A stretch of 64,000 bases of DNA from Paracoccus alkanivorans (lineage in GTDB: Bacteria > Pseudomonadota > Alphaproteobacteria > Rhodobacterales > Rhodobacteraceae), in NCBI RefSeq assembly GCF_003697785.1, contig NZ_QOKZ01000008.1, positions 94,681 through 158,680 on the forward strand. The letters run 5' to 3'. Numbering within the stretch: the first letter of the stretch is position 1; the number at the start of each line of letters is the position of its first letter. This document shows, one piece after another, positions 18,383 to 30,448 of this stretch. The position numbers were made by a program, and so were the translations under genes. A model generated the notes under the pieces. The model did no database searches, had not been told where the DNA came from, and saw only the letters and a list, made by a program, of their open reading frames with translations.

Positions 18383-19201
18383 ATGCACCACGATATCGAG
18401 GATCTGCGGCGTTTCTATTACCAGCGGGCACTGGGCCGCGTGGTGCAGCGAATCCTGCGTGACCGGCTGACCGGGCGCTGGCGGCCCGGCAGCTGCAAGG
18501 GCATGAACGTGGCGGGATTCGGCTTTGCGGCGCCCATGCTGCGGCCCTATCTGGAGACCGCGCGCCGGGTCACTGCCCTGATGCCGGGGCCGCAGGGCGT
18601 GATGGGCTGGCCGGCGGGGCTGCCCAATCACAGCGTCCTGTGCGACGAAACCGCCTGGCCGATCGAGACAGGCAGCATAGATCGCCTTGTGGTGCTGCAC
18701 GGGCTTGAGACCAGCGATCATCCCGCGGCCCTGATGACAGAGGCCTGGCGCGCACTTGGCCCCGGCGGACGGATGATCGTGATGGTGCCGAACCGGGCGG
18801 GGCTGTGGGCGGCTTCCGAGCGCACGCCATTCGGCCTTGGGCGCAGCTATACTGCCGGGCAGTTGGAAGGGCAGACGCTGAAAGCCGGGTTCGTGACGGA
18901 ATGGCATGGATCGGCGGTTTATATTCCGCCATCGGATCGGCGTTTCTGGCTGCGCAGCGCCCAGATGTGGGAGCGGACCGGGGCACGGATCAGCCGCGTC
19001 CTGATCGCGGGGGTGGTTTTGATCGAGGTCAGCAAGCAGAGCAAGGGGATGATCGGCCCGGGCGTCAAGGTTCACGTGCCCAGCCCGCTGGATATCCTGG
19101 ATGGGGTAGCCCGGCCGCGCCCGGTCAGATCGCCCACCGCAAGAGGGCGGATCATCGTTTCTCCCTATGCCCGCGGGGAGCCGATAGGATCAAACGGTTG
19201 A
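18383..19201 (+). CDS. Class I SAM-dependent methyltransferase-like protein
   Basis: The 272-residue protein has a degenerate SAM-binding loop (NVAGFGFAAPML, about residues 42-53), then the methyltransferase_11-type middle LVVLHGLETSDHP and ALGPGGRMIVMVPNR. The C-terminal 80 residues are less conserved and basic. The substrate is unknown. It is divergent from gloB, with which it probably shares a promoter region. The ATG at 18383 has a modest GGGAC ribosome site. After it come 349 bases without a gene before the ATP synthase operon. Confidence 0.8.
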   Translation: MHHDIEDLRRFYYQRALGRVVQRILRDRLTGRWRPGSCKGMNVAGFGFAAPMLRPYLETARRVTALMPGPQGVMGWPAGLPNHSVLCDETAWPIETGSIDRLVVLHGLETSDHPAALMTEAWRALGPGGRMIVMVPNRAGLWAASERTPFGLGRSYTAGQLEGQTLKAGFVTEWHGSAVYIPPSDRRFWLRSAQMWERTGARISRVLIAGVVLIEVSKQSKGMIGPGVKVHVPSPLDILDGVARPRPVRSPTARGRIIVSPYARGEPIGSNG

Positions 19202-19550
19202 AACCGTGGAATCGCGGCGGCACCGAAGGAAGGGGAATCACATCCGTCACGCGTCCTGACAAGGTGCAGTTCGGATCGCGCACGGCTCTCCCTGCGACAG
19301 CCTGTCGCACCCCCGGAGGCGGGTTGCCGCCTGCCGGAAGGGCTATCCCGCCAAGGGTGGAACATCCCCGGCCGCAAAGGCTCTCTTTTACGTGTGCTAA
19401 GTGGTTGCCGGTCGGTAAACGACCTGCTAGAGACTGCGCAGATTTTACGGACGGCCCTCCAAAAGCCGTGCGACCGCGACCCGCACCCCCGCGACAGACC
19501 GGACGAAGATCCGGCCCGCCAGCGGGGCTGCGCAAACGTAAAGGATGACC
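19202..19550 (+). other. Gene-free leader region of the ATP synthase operon
   Basis: No supported open frame is present in these 349 bases; the overlapping minus-strand frames are shadows. The region must hold the atp promoter. I cannot pick a convincing -35/-10 pair by eye. It contains several short GC-rich dyads but none with a U-run. Confidence 0.5.
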
Positions 19551-20110
19551 GTGGCCAACTCTGTTTCCATGTCCCAGAGCATCGCCGGGCGCTATGCGCA
19601 GGCCGTCTTCGACATCGTGAAAGAAGAAGGGGGGCTGGATGACCTGGCCCGCCAGACCGATGAGCTGCAGAACGCGCTGGACGAGAGCGCCGATCTGCGC
19701 GACCTGATCGCCTCTCCGCTTTATTCCCGGCAGCAGCAGGGCGGGGCCATTTCCGCTCTGGCCGCGAAGATGGGATTGTCGGAGGTGCTGTCGAACACAT
19801 TGCAACTGATGGCGCGCAACCGCCGCCTTTTCGTGCTGCCGCAACTGATCGGACGCCTGCGCGACCTGATCGCGGAAGCGCGCGGCGAGGTGACGGCCGA
19901 TGTGACCAGCGCCATTGCCCTGTCCGACGAACAGCAGCAGCGCCTGACGCAGACGCTCGCCGATAAATCGGGCAAAAAGGTCAAATTGAATACCCGCGTG
20001 GATGAGGGGCTCATCGGCGGTATGATTGTCAAGCTGGGCTCGCAGATGATCGACAGTTCGGTCCGCTCGAAGCTCGCCTCCCTGCAGAATGCTATGAAAG
20101 AGGTCGGATA

Positions 20111-20111
<1 letters not shown>
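19551..20111 (+). CDS. atpH: ATP synthase F1 delta subunit
   Basis: The 186-residue delta subunit links the F1 head to the peripheral stalk. It contains [15 protein letters not shown] at the N-terminus and the C-terminal signature region [17 protein letters not shown]. Two starts are possible, ATG 19545 and GTG 19551. I favour the GTG, because the AAGG at 19541-19544 is directly against the ATG but six bases from the GTG. It is the first gene of atpHAGDC; its TAA stop shares a base with the atpA ATG (TAATG). Confidence 0.93.
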
Positions 20112-21646
<1,535 letters not shown>

Positions 21647-21658
21647 GAGGGGGAATAG

Positions 21659-22537
21659 ATGCCCAGCCTCAAGGATCTCAAAACCCGGATCGAAAGCGTC
21701 AAGAACACGCGGAAGATCACCAAGGCGATGCAGATGGTCGCCGCGGCGAAACTTCGCCGCGCGCAGGACGCTGCCGAAGCCGCCCGTCCCTATGCCGACC
21801 GGATGGCCGCCGTCATGGCCGGCCTGACGGCAAATTCGGCGGGATCGGAAAACGCGCCCCGGTTGCTGTCGGGCACCGGCAGCGACCAGCGGCATCTGCT
21901 GGTCGTGATGACCGCCGAGCGCGGTCTTGCCGGCGGCTTCAACAGCTCGATCGTCAAGCTGGCCCGGACGCATGCGGAAAACCTGCGCGGGCAGGGCAAG
22001 GATGTCACCATCCTGACTGTCGGCAAGAAGGGCCGCGAACAGCTCAAGCGTGAATATGGCGACCGGATCGTTCATCACGTCGACCTGTCCGAGGTCAAGC
22101 GCGTCGGCTACGAAAATGCCCGCGGCATCGCCGACGAGGTTCTGGACCGGTTCGAAAGCGGCGAATTCGATGTCGCCACGATCTTCTACAACCGGTTCGA
22201 ATCGGTGATCAGCCAGGTGCCGACCGCCCGCCAGATCATTCCGGCCGAACCGCCCGAAGGCGAGGACGTGGCCGAGGCATCGGCGCTTTACGATTACGAG
22301 CCCGAGGAAGAGGCCATTCTGGCCGAACTCCTGCCGCGCTCGGTGGCGACGCAGATCTTTGCGGCGCTTCTGGAGAACGCGGCGTCCGAGCAGGGCGCGC
22401 GGATGAGCGCCATGGACAATGCCACGCGCAATGCCGGCGACATGATCGACCGCCTGACAACCGAGTATAACCGCTCGCGCCAGGCTGCGATCACCAAGGA
22501 ACTCATCGAAATCATTTCGGGCGCAGAGGCGCTCTGA
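21659..22537 (+). CDS. atpG: ATP synthase F1 gamma subunit
   Basis: The 292-residue central rotor shaft has the N-terminal coiled-coil helix [20 protein letters not shown] and the diagnostic C-terminal helix containing [15 protein letters not shown] and [15 protein letters not shown]. The middle segment with [13 protein letters not shown] is typical. A GAGGG ribosome site precedes the ATG. It lies between atpA and atpD with short gaps of 12 and 21 bases. Confidence 0.97.
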   Translation: MPSLKDLKTRIESVKNTRKITKAMQMVAAAKLRRAQDAAEAARPYADRMAAVMAGLTANSAGSENAPRLLSGTGSDQRHLLVVMTAERGLAGGFNSSIVKLARTHAENLRGQGKDVTILTVGKKGREQLKREYGDRIVHHVDLSEVKRVGYENARGIADEVLDRFESGEFDVATIFYNRFESVISQVPTARQIIPAEPPEGEDVAEASALYDYEPEEEAILAELLPRSVATQIFAALLENAASEQGARMSAMDNATRNAGDMIDRLTTEYNRSRQAAITKELIEIISGAEAL

Positions 22538-22543
22538 CCGTAA

Positions 22544-23983
<1,440 letters not shown>

Positions 23984-23992
23984 GGAGGCAAA

Positions 23993-24448
23993 ATGGCCGA
24001 TAGCATGCAGTTCGACCTCGTCTCGCCGGAGCGGAAGCTGATTTCCGTCCCGGTGCGCGAGGTGCGCCTGCCGGGCACCGAGGGCGATCTGACCGCCATG
24101 CCCGGCCACGCGCCCGTCATCGTCACCTTGCGCCCCGGCCTTGTGACCGTGGTCGCCGATGATGGTGCCAGCAGCGAATTCGCCGTGACCGGCGGATTTG
24201 CCGAGATCAATGGCGAATCCGTCAGCCTTCTGGCCGAGCGCGGACATCCCCGTGAAGAGATCACCCAGGAGATCTTCAACGAGATGATGACCGAGGCGCT
24301 TCGCAAGAAGAAGGCTGCCGAGAAGAAGGCCGAAACCCATTCGGCCGGCGAAGAATTCGTCACCGCCGCTATCAAGCTGCTGGCGGATATGGAGGCCCTG
24401 GGCACCCATATCGGACTGGATCCCAATCAGGCCTCTGTGCCTGATTGA
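23993..24448 (+). CDS. atpC: ATP synthase F1 epsilon subunit
   Basis: The 151-residue subunit has the beta-sandwich start MQFDLVSPERKLISV and the loop LPGTEGDLTAMPGHAPVI that mark epsilon. The C-terminal third (Lys/Glu-rich helix, then VTAAIKLLADMEALG) extends slightly beyond typical bacterial epsilon. The last gene of the operon; a terminator follows 37 bases after its stop. In Paracoccus the zeta inhibitor is encoded elsewhere, and no zeta gene is seen here. Confidence 0.95.
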   Translation: MADSMQFDLVSPERKLISVPVREVRLPGTEGDLTAMPGHAPVIVTLRPGLVTVVADDGASSEFAVTGGFAEINGESVSLLAERGHPREEITQEIFNEMMTEALRKKKAAEKKAETHSAGEEFVTAAIKLLADMEALGTHIGLDPNQASVPD

Positions 24449-24485
24449 TTCCTGTCCGAACGCGCTTTGGCAGCAGTGTTTCCAT

Positions 24486-24511
24486 AGCCCCGGCCAAGTG
24501 CCGGGGCTTTT
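24486..24511 (+). terminator. Rho-independent terminator of the atp operon
   Basis: A perfect 9-bp stem (AGCCCCGGC at 24486-24494 with 24500-24508) with a 5-base loop runs into TTTT. It lies just beyond atpC. Confidence 0.88.
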
Positions 24512-24575
24512 GCGTGAACCGTAACGTGCCTGTGCTTTTCCGGTGCCTTAAGGAAACCCGGAATGCCGTGGAATT

Positions 24576-24995
24576 TCAGCCTTCCTCTTCGGGAAAGGCC
24601 TTCTTGCAAGCCTGGACATAGGCCTTCGCCTGATCGGCCAGCTCGGCCTTGCGCGCGGCAAGACCGTCGCGCTTGCGGGATTCGGCTGCGGGATCGATGG
24701 GCACCCGGTAACGCTCGGTATCCACGTAATCCCGCCAGCACGGGGTATAGGTGGCATGAACATTGCCGTCCTTGTCGCGATAGAAATCACGGCACTGCGT
24801 CAGCCTGTCGCGTATCACCTGCCGCTCTTCCCATGCATATCCTCGTGCCAGATTGCCCTCGACCTTTTCCAGCAGGCGGCTGACATTGCGATATTCCCGG
24901 GTATGCTTGCTGATACAGCGCTCTTGCGGTGTGCCGCAGGCCGCAAGCAGGAATGGCAGGGAGGCGATCAGGAAAAGGGCGGAGTTGCGTGGCAT
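24576..24995 (-). CDS. Cysteine-containing lipoprotein of unknown function
   Basis: The 139-residue protein has a lipoprotein signal peptide ending in lipobox LLAAC followed by Gly. Four more cysteines are spread along the mature part (in QERCIS, TQCRDF, TPCWRD and VQACKK), suggesting disulfides in the periplasm. The C-terminal 35 residues are Lys/Ala/Glu-rich, likely helical. Starts at 24995 (MPRNSALF) or 25007 (MRPVMPRN) both give a usable signal; neither has a strong ribosome site. I do not recognise a family. It is divergent from hemF. Confidence 0.75.
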   Translation of the reverse strand: MPRNSALFLIASLPFLLAACGTPQERCISKHTREYRNVSRLLEKVEGNLARGYAWEERQVIRDRLTQCRDFYRDKDGNVHATYTPCWRDYVDTERYRVPIDPAAESRKRDGLAARKAELADQAKAYVQACKKAFPEEEG

Positions 24996-25071
24996 GACCG
25001 GTCTCATTACAGCGAATGAGACAATGCTAACCGCCCGGACATGGGTTTGACAATTCACTATCGAGGGTCAC

Positions 25072-25926
25072 ATGGACGATCAACGCCGCCGCGCCGCCGA
25101 TTGGTTCCGCGAATTGCAGCAGCGGATCACGCAAGCCTTCGAGGCGCTGGAGGATCGCGGACCGGAAGATGCCGCCGCCGGCCGCTTCACGGTCAACCCG
25201 ACCGAGCGCGGGGAAGGCGGCGGCGGGGGACTGATGGCGGTCATGCGCGGCGGGCGCGTCTTCGAGAAGGTCGGCGTGAACTGGTCCGAGGTCCATGGCA
25301 CGCTGTCACCCAAGGCGCAATCCGCGATGGCCGCGCGTGGTGTGCCGGGAATGGAAACCGATCCGCGTTTCTGGGCAAGCGGTATCAGCCTCGTGGCACA
25401 TATGCAGAACCCTCATGCCCCCGCCGTCCACATGAACACCCGGATGTTCTGGACCCCGGGCGCATGGTGGTTCGGCGGTGGCTCTGACCTGAATCCCTGC
25501 ATCGAATATCCCGAGGATACCGCGCATTTCCATGATACACTTCGTGCCGCCTGCATGCCTCACGGCGCCGATTACTACGCGCGTTTCAAGGCATGGGCGG
25601 ACGAATACTTCTACATTCCCCATCGCGGCCGCGCACGCGGTGTCGGCGGTATTTTCTACGACGATCTGAACAGCGGTGACTGGGAGGCCGATTTCGCCTT
25701 TACCCGGGCCGTGGGCGAGGCTTTCCTGCCCGCCTTCCTGCCCCTGGCCGAGAAACGCATGGCGCAGACATGGAGCGAAGCCGACCGGGAGGCGCAACTG
25801 ATCCATCGCGGGCTCTATGCCGAATACAACCTGGTCTATGACCGGGGAACAAAATTCGGACTCGAGACCGGCCATAATCCCGATGCCGTGCTGATGAGCC
25901 TGCCGCCGCTTGCGAAATGGCCATAG
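25072..25926 (+). CDS. hemF: Oxygen-dependent coproporphyrinogen-III oxidase
   Basis: The 284-residue cytosolic enzyme decarboxylates two propionates of coproporphyrinogen III in haem synthesis, using O2. Signature sequences are present: HMNTRMFWTPGAWWFGGG, RGVGGIFYDDLN, and the C-terminal NLVYDRGTKFGLETGHNPDAVLMSLPP. The last is the family PROSITE-type region. Length is normal (about 280-300). No other haem gene is adjacent, and I see no convincing FNR-type box ahead of it. Confidence 0.97.
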   Translation: MDDQRRRAADWFRELQQRITQAFEALEDRGPEDAAAGRFTVNPTERGEGGGGGLMAVMRGGRVFEKVGVNWSEVHGTLSPKAQSAMAARGVPGMETDPRFWASGISLVAHMQNPHAPAVHMNTRMFWTPGAWWFGGGSDLNPCIEYPEDTAHFHDTLRAACMPHGADYYARFKAWADEYFYIPHRGRARGVGGIFYDDLNSGDWEADFAFTRAVGEAFLPAFLPLAEKRMAQTWSEADREAQLIHRGLYAEYNLVYDRGTKFGLETGHNPDAVLMSLPPLAKWP

Positions 25927-25927
25927 G

Positions 25928-26380
25928 TCAGGCCCGCTCGTCCTTGGGGCTGTCCATCACGACATGGGTGGTCATGGTAGCGATCCACGGAAAATTGCCC
26001 AGCACATCGGCGTGAAACTGTTTATAGGCGACCAGATCCGCGACCTCGACCCGAAGCAGGTATTCCACCGTGCCGGTGATGTTATGGCATTCGCGCACTG
26101 CGGGCGCGGCAAGGCATAGCTGTTCGAATGCCTTTTGCGTCCCGGTCGAGTGTTTCGACAACCCGACCGTAACATAGGCCGTAAAGCCCACGCCCCGCGC
26201 CTGCGGATTGATGATCGCCCGGTAACCCGAGATGATCCCGCGTCGCTCCAGATCCTGAACCCGGCGCAGGCAGGCAGAGGGCGACAGTCCGACCCGCGCC
26301 GCCAGTTCGGTATTGGGCAGGCGGCCATCGCGGCGCAGCTCGCGCAATATCCTGTCGTTGATATGATCTTCGATATGCAT
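25928..26380 (-). CDS. Lrp/AsnC-family transcriptional regulator
   Basis: The 150-residue regulator has an N-terminal helix-turn-helix (LPNTELAARVGLSPSACLRR) and a RAM ligand domain with the AsnC pattern GFTAYVTVGL, then ECHNITGTVEYLLRVEV. The start at 26380 (MHIEDHINDRIL) fits the family length; another ATG at 26410 would add ten residues. It is divergent from a LysE-type exporter with 90 bases between starts, the usual arrangement in which an Lrp-type regulator senses an amino acid and switches on its exporter. The ligand is not known. Confidence 0.9.
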   Translation of the reverse strand: MHIEDHINDRILRELRRDGRLPNTELAARVGLSPSACLRRVQDLERRGIISGYRAIINPQARGVGFTAYVTVGLSKHSTGTQKAFEQLCLAAPAVRECHNITGTVEYLLRVEVADLVAYKQFHADVLGNFPWIATMTTHVVMDSPKDERA

Positions 26381-26470
26381 GGATTGTGTATAAACCTTTA
26401 GCGGAACCATCTTTGCATGATAATTGCGCCTGTTTCGCGTTATTATTGCGTCAATGAGCGGGGTGATGCA

Positions 26471-27064
26471 ATGAATACCGATCTGCTTCTGGCCCTTGCG
26501 GGCTTTGCCTTTGTGACCTCGGCCACGCCGGGACCCAACAACATGATGCTGATGGCCTCGGGCGCAAATTTCGGGGTCCGGCGGACGATACCGCATATGC
26601 TGGGCGTTGCATGGGGTTTCGCGCTGATGATCGTGCTGGTCGGGCTGGGGATCGACCGGCTGATCGCCGCGAACCCGGCGCTGGAATCCGCGCTGAAATG
26701 GATCAGCCTGGCCTATATGCTGTGGCTGGCATGGAAAATCGCCAATGCCGCCCCACCACAACAAGCGTCCGGGACACAGCAGGCACGTCCCTTCACCTTT
26801 CTGCAGGCTGCCGCCTTCCAATGGGTGAACCCCAAGGCCTGGGCAATGGCATTGGGGGCGCTGTCGGCCTATGCGGCGGGGGTCGGCGGGGCGCTGGTCG
26901 TCGGAGCGGTCTTTGCGGTCATCAACCTGTCCAGCGTGTCGATCTGGGCCATATCGGGGCAGGGGCTGCGCCGCCTTCTGACCACACCGGTGCGGCTGCG
27001 GCTGTTCAACATCACCATGGCGGTGCTGCTGGTGGCCTCGATGCTGCCGGTGCTGTGGAAATAG
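26471..27064 (+). CDS. LysE/RhtB-family amino-acid exporter
   Basis: The 197-residue inner-membrane protein has five to six hydrophobic helices and the N-terminal family motif ATPGPNNMMLMASGANFG. FQWVNPKAWAMALG in the middle is also typical. The start at 26471 is chosen because it gives the standard N-terminus (MNTDLLLALAGFAF). It probably exports an amino acid under control of the divergent AsnC-type regulator. The exact substrate cannot be read from sequence. Confidence 0.9.
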   Translation: MNTDLLLALAGFAFVTSATPGPNNMMLMASGANFGVRRTIPHMLGVAWGFALMIVLVGLGIDRLIAANPALESALKWISLAYMLWLAWKIANAAPPQQASGTQQARPFTFLQAAAFQWVNPKAWAMALGALSAYAAGVGGALVVGAVFAVINLSSVSIWAISGQGLRRLLTTPVRLRLFNITMAVLLVASMLPVLWK

Positions 27065-27065
27065 G

Positions 27066-28208
27066 TCAGCGTTTCAGCGCGTGGCCCGCGCCATGCTGTT
27101 CCCATTCTCCATCCGGCACGATCACCAGCTTGCCCAGGAAATCCGCTCCGCGCTCCACGAAAAGACGCTCGGCCTCGTGCAGTTCCGACAGCTTCATGGT
27201 CCCGGCCAGCACCGGGCGCAGCCGTCCTGCGCGGATCCATTCGATCAGTTGTTGCGCCTCGGCCCGGGTGCCATGCGAGACGCCGAAGATCTGCACCTGG
27301 TTCAGGTAGATCTGGGTCCAGAGGACTTGCGTCACATTGCCCGCCGAAGCCCCGGCGATGGCCAGACGTGGAGGAGTCCTGCGCGCGCCCAGGTCACGGC
27401 ACATCGCGTCGATCAGCCCCGGAGTGATGTCTCCGCCAACCAGATCCATTACCGCGTCGACGATACGTCCGCCGGTCGCCCACGTGATATCGGCAGGCCA
27501 GTCCGTCACCTGCTTGCGGTCGATCACCGTCTCTGCCCCGAGGGCGCGCAGTGCCTCGGCCTTGCCGGGACCCGAGACCGCATGCGGCACCGCCCCGATC
27601 ACCCGGCAAAGCTGGATCAGCGCCGTGCCGACCCCGCCAGACGCGCCGGTGATCAGGACATGCTCGCCCTCGCGTATCCCGGCAGAGGTCAGCATGTGAT
27701 AGCCCGTCTGCCAAGAACACATGCCAAGGCTGGCAAGTTCCGCATCCGAAAGATCGGGATTCGGGACATGATGGACCTGATCGGACGGGAAAACACCGTA
27801 TTCGGCAAAGCCGCCATCCGCGCCATGACCGTAATAATCCGGCGTCAGGTTCAGATGCGGGTCGTCGCCGCGATAAATGTTGAAATCCAGCAGGCAGCGC
27901 TCGCCGATCCGCGTGGGCGGCACGCCCTCGCCTACGGCCACCACATGGCCCACGACATCCGCCCCCTGGATACGCGGAAATCGCAGCGTTTCGCCTGCCA
28001 TCCGGAAACTGGTCGCCTCGCCGGTTTCATGCGTGGCGTAAAGCCCCTCGCGGACCTTGCGGTCGGTATTGTTCTTGGCGGTGGCGGTGATGCGCAGCAA
28101 TACCTCGCCCGGTCCCGGGTGCGGCACCGGGATATCGGTCCGCCATTCCAGGGCATCGATCCCGCCGTGACCTGTCAGAACCATTGCGCGCATATATTGT
28201 GGAATCAT
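27066..28208 (-). CDS. Zinc-type alcohol dehydrogenase-like / quinone oxidoreductase-like protein (MDR superfamily)
   Basis: The 380-residue medium-chain dehydrogenase has a GroES-like N-terminal domain (GPGEVLLRITATAKNNTDRK) and a Rossmann domain with the dinucleotide loop LITGASGGVGTALIQL. The second half includes GRIVDAVMDLVGG and LAIAGASAGNVTQV. The position after 'ADVVGHVVAVGEG' matches NADPH-dependent MDR enzymes. I do not see a full zinc-ligand set, so quinone or enone reduction is as likely as alcohol oxidation. The start at 28208 has AAGGAG seven bases upstream; the ATG at 28214 is too close to it. It ends one base after the lysE-like stop (convergent). Confidence 0.85.
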   Translation of the reverse strand: MIPQYMRAMVLTGHGGIDALEWRTDIPVPHPGPGEVLLRITATAKNNTDRKVREGLYATHETGEATSFRMAGETLRFPRIQGADVVGHVVAVGEGVPPTRIGERCLLDFNIYRGDDPHLNLTPDYYGHGADGGFAEYGVFPSDQVHHVPNPDLSDAELASLGMCSWQTGYHMLTSAGIREGEHVLITGASGGVGTALIQLCRVIGAVPHAVSGPGKAEALRALGAETVIDRKQVTDWPADITWATGGRIVDAVMDLVGGDITPGLIDAMCRDLGARRTPPRLAIAGASAGNVTQVLWTQIYLNQVQIFGVSHGTRAEAQQLIEWIRAGRLRPVLAGTMKLSELHEAERLFVERGADFLGKLVIVPDGEWEQHGAGHALKR

Positions 28209-28322
28209 GATCATGCTCCTTTTTCAACGCGGTCCCGATGGTGACAATGCCGGTCCTTCGGGGAAAGAGAACCGGCCGTGACAAGCAGGGCCGCGCAATC
28301 GGCGGCCCCGCGCAAACGCCCG

Positions 28323-29717
28323 TTATGCGCCCCAGGGCCCGTGCGGATCGTCGCGCCCGTCGAGCCGTTCGAACCCATGCGCGCCAAAGAAATCGCGCTG
28401 CGCCTGGATCATGTTGGCGGTGCCGCGCGCCGTGCGCATCATGTCGAACCATGTCAGGCCCTGCGCCAGCGCGGGCAGCGGGTGGCCCTGTGCCAGCCCC
28501 TCTGACACGACCCGGCGCAGAGCGGGCAGGGCCTCTTCGATGCGCGAGGCGAAGCCGGGCGCCATGATCAGGTTACGCCCGGGATTCTCGGTCAGCGCCT
28601 CGGCCATGTCGTTCAGCATCGTCGAGCGGATGATGCAGCCGGCGCGCCAGACGCGGGCGATATCGGGCAGGGGCAGGGACCAGCCGAATGCTTCGGAAGC
28701 TGCCGAGATCATCGCGAAGCCTTGCGCATAGCACAGGATCTTGCCCGCGATCAGGGCGCGTTCCAGCAGGTCCTCGTCAAGATCGCAAGGCTGGGGGGCG
28801 GGGCCGAAGCGTTCCTCGGCTGCCTTCCGCTCTGCAAGCCGGGCCGAGACGTTGCGCGCCATCACGGCGGCCTCGATCACCGGGATAGGGGCGGCAAGAT
28901 GCTGCGCCTCGATGGCGGTCCAGCGGCCGGTGCCCTTCTGGCCGGCGCGGTCGAGGATCACGTCGAGCATCGGCTGGCCGGAATGCGGATCCGGGGCGTG
29001 CGCGACCTTGCCCGAGATCTCGATCAGGTAGGATTGCAGCGGGCCGTCATTCCAGCGCTCGAAAATCCCGGCGATGCGGTCGGCGGGCAGACCCATGCCG
29101 TCGCGCATCAGGCCGTAGATCTCGGCGATCATCTGCATATCGGCATATTCGATGCCGTTATGGACCGCCTTGACGAAATGCCCGGCCCCGGCCTCGCCCA
29201 TGCGGGTGGCGCAGGGGGTGCCGTCCTCGGCCCTGGCGGCGATGGCGGTCAGGATCGGGGCGATGCGGTCCCAGTCCTGCTGCGCGCCGCCGCCCATGAT
29301 CGAGGGGCCGTGCCGCGCGCCATCCTCGCCGCCAGAGACGCCCACGCCCAGAAAGCGCATCGGCAGGCCGGCCTCGGCGCGGCGGTTGGTGTCGTGGAAA
29401 TTGGCATTGCCCGCATCGATCACCAGGTCCTGCGGGTCGAGCAGCGGCGCCAATGCCTCGATCTGCTGATCCACCGGGCTACCCGCCGGCACCATCAGGA
29501 TGATCGCGCGGGGAGGTTTGATCGCGGCGACCAGTTCCTCAAGGCTTTCCGTCGGGATCACGCGGGTGGCGAGTTCGCCCGCCCCGGCATGGAAATCGCG
29601 CGTCACCTGCGCGGTGCGGTTATAGACCGCGATGGGAAAGCCCTTCTCCGCGATATTCAGCGCCAGCGCCGATCCCATGGTTCCAAGCCCGATCAGCCCG
29701 ATATCCGCCTCTGCCAT
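28323..29717 (-). CDS. gnd: 6-phosphogluconate dehydrogenase, decarboxylating
   Basis: The 464-residue cytosolic enzyme converts 6-phosphogluconate to ribulose 5-phosphate with NADP reduction (pentose phosphate pathway). It has the N-terminal dinucleotide motif IGLIGLGTMGSALALN, and the catalytic lysine in GAGHFVKAVHNGIEYADMQ. The C-terminal ALIAGKILCYAQGFAMI and DFFGAHGFERLDG are typical. The start at 29717 has AAAGG about ten bases upstream. No zwf or pgl is beside it; a GntR-type regulator lies 55 bases upstream on the same strand and may be co-transcribed. Confidence 0.96.
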   Translation of the reverse strand: MAEADIGLIGLGTMGSALALNIAEKGFPIAVYNRTAQVTRDFHAGAGELATRVIPTESLEELVAAIKPPRAIILMVPAGSPVDQQIEALAPLLDPQDLVIDAGNANFHDTNRRAEAGLPMRFLGVGVSGGEDGARHGPSIMGGGAQQDWDRIAPILTAIAARAEDGTPCATRMGEAGAGHFVKAVHNGIEYADMQMIAEIYGLMRDGMGLPADRIAGIFERWNDGPLQSYLIEISGKVAHAPDPHSGQPMLDVILDRAGQKGTGRWTAIEAQHLAAPIPVIEAAVMARNVSARLAERKAAEERFGPAPQPCDLDEDLLERALIAGKILCYAQGFAMISAASEAFGWSLPLPDIARVWRAGCIIRSTMLNDMAEALTENPGRNLIMAPGFASRIEEALPALRRVVSEGLAQGHPLPALAQGLTWFDMMRTARGTANMIQAQRDFFGAHGFERLDGRDDPHGPWGA

Positions 29718-29772
29718 GATGTTTTCGCCTTTCATCGTGATATCTGTATCCCCGGCGGTTTCGCCCGTTTGC

Positions 29773-30417
29773 TCATGCCGCCGTCAGGTGCCGCAATCCA
29801 TGGGTCACATCGGCGCGGATGGCAAGGCGCAGGGCGGGTTCGTCCCCGGCGCGCAGCGCCGCCAGGATCATCCGGTGATGGCGGGGCGGCTCGTTTCGGC
29901 GGACGCGGCCGTAAAGCTGCCGCATCGTCGGGCCGAGCTGCAGCCAGATCGTTTCCAGCATGGCCAGCATCAGCGGCGCCTGCGCCCGCAGGTAAAGCAT
30001 CCGGTGAAAATCCAGGTTGCAGCGGATATAGCCGACCGCATCGTGACGCTCGACCGCGTCACCGATCTGCGCATTCACCGTGGCCAGCCGGTCGATCAAT
30101 GCGAAATGGGCGCGGGGCAGGGCGCGGGCAGCCAGTTCCGGCTCGATCAGGGCGCGCATGGCGGCCAGTTCCTCGATCCGCTCATCCGACAGTTCCGGCG
30201 TGGAGATCCGGCCCGAGCCCGACAGGGTCAGCGCCCCCTCGGCCACCAGCCGCCGCACGGCCTCGCGCGCGGGGGTCATCGACATGTGATATTCGCGCGC
30301 CAGTCCACGCAGCGTCATCGCATGGCCGGGCGGCAGTTCCCCCAGCATGATGCGGCTGCGAAGGCTGCGGTAAAGCCGTTCATGCGCGGCGGGATCGGCG
30401 GGGCGGGCGGAATTCAT
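29773..30417 (-). CDS. GntR-family (FCD/FadR-type) transcriptional regulator
   Basis: The 214-residue regulator has a winged helix (about 10-75, LRGLAREYHMSMTPAREAVRRL, split across the recognition helix) and an FCD effector domain (about 85-205). The latter shows MRALIEPELAARAL and the acidic/His residues in NLDFHRMLY that coordinate metal or carboxylate. The start at 30417 gives a normal length. It precedes gnd and may respond to a sugar acid such as gluconate; that is inference from position only. Confidence 0.88.
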   Translation of the reverse strand: MNSARPADPAAHERLYRSLRSRIMLGELPPGHAMTLRGLAREYHMSMTPAREAVRRLVAEGALTLSGSGRISTPELSDERIEELAAMRALIEPELAARALPRAHFALIDRLATVNAQIGDAVERHDAVGYIRCNLDFHRMLYLRAQAPLMLAMLETIWLQLGPTMRQLYGRVRRNEPPRHHRMILAALRAGDEPALRLAIRADVTHGLRHLTAA

Positions 30418-30448
30418 GGCCGATATGTGATCACAAGCACCCGCCCCG

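Noticed and set aside
25030..25071. An FNR-type or sigma-70 promoter ahead of hemF
   Set aside because: TTGACA is present at 25047, but there is no matching half-site or -10 at proper spacing before the ATG.
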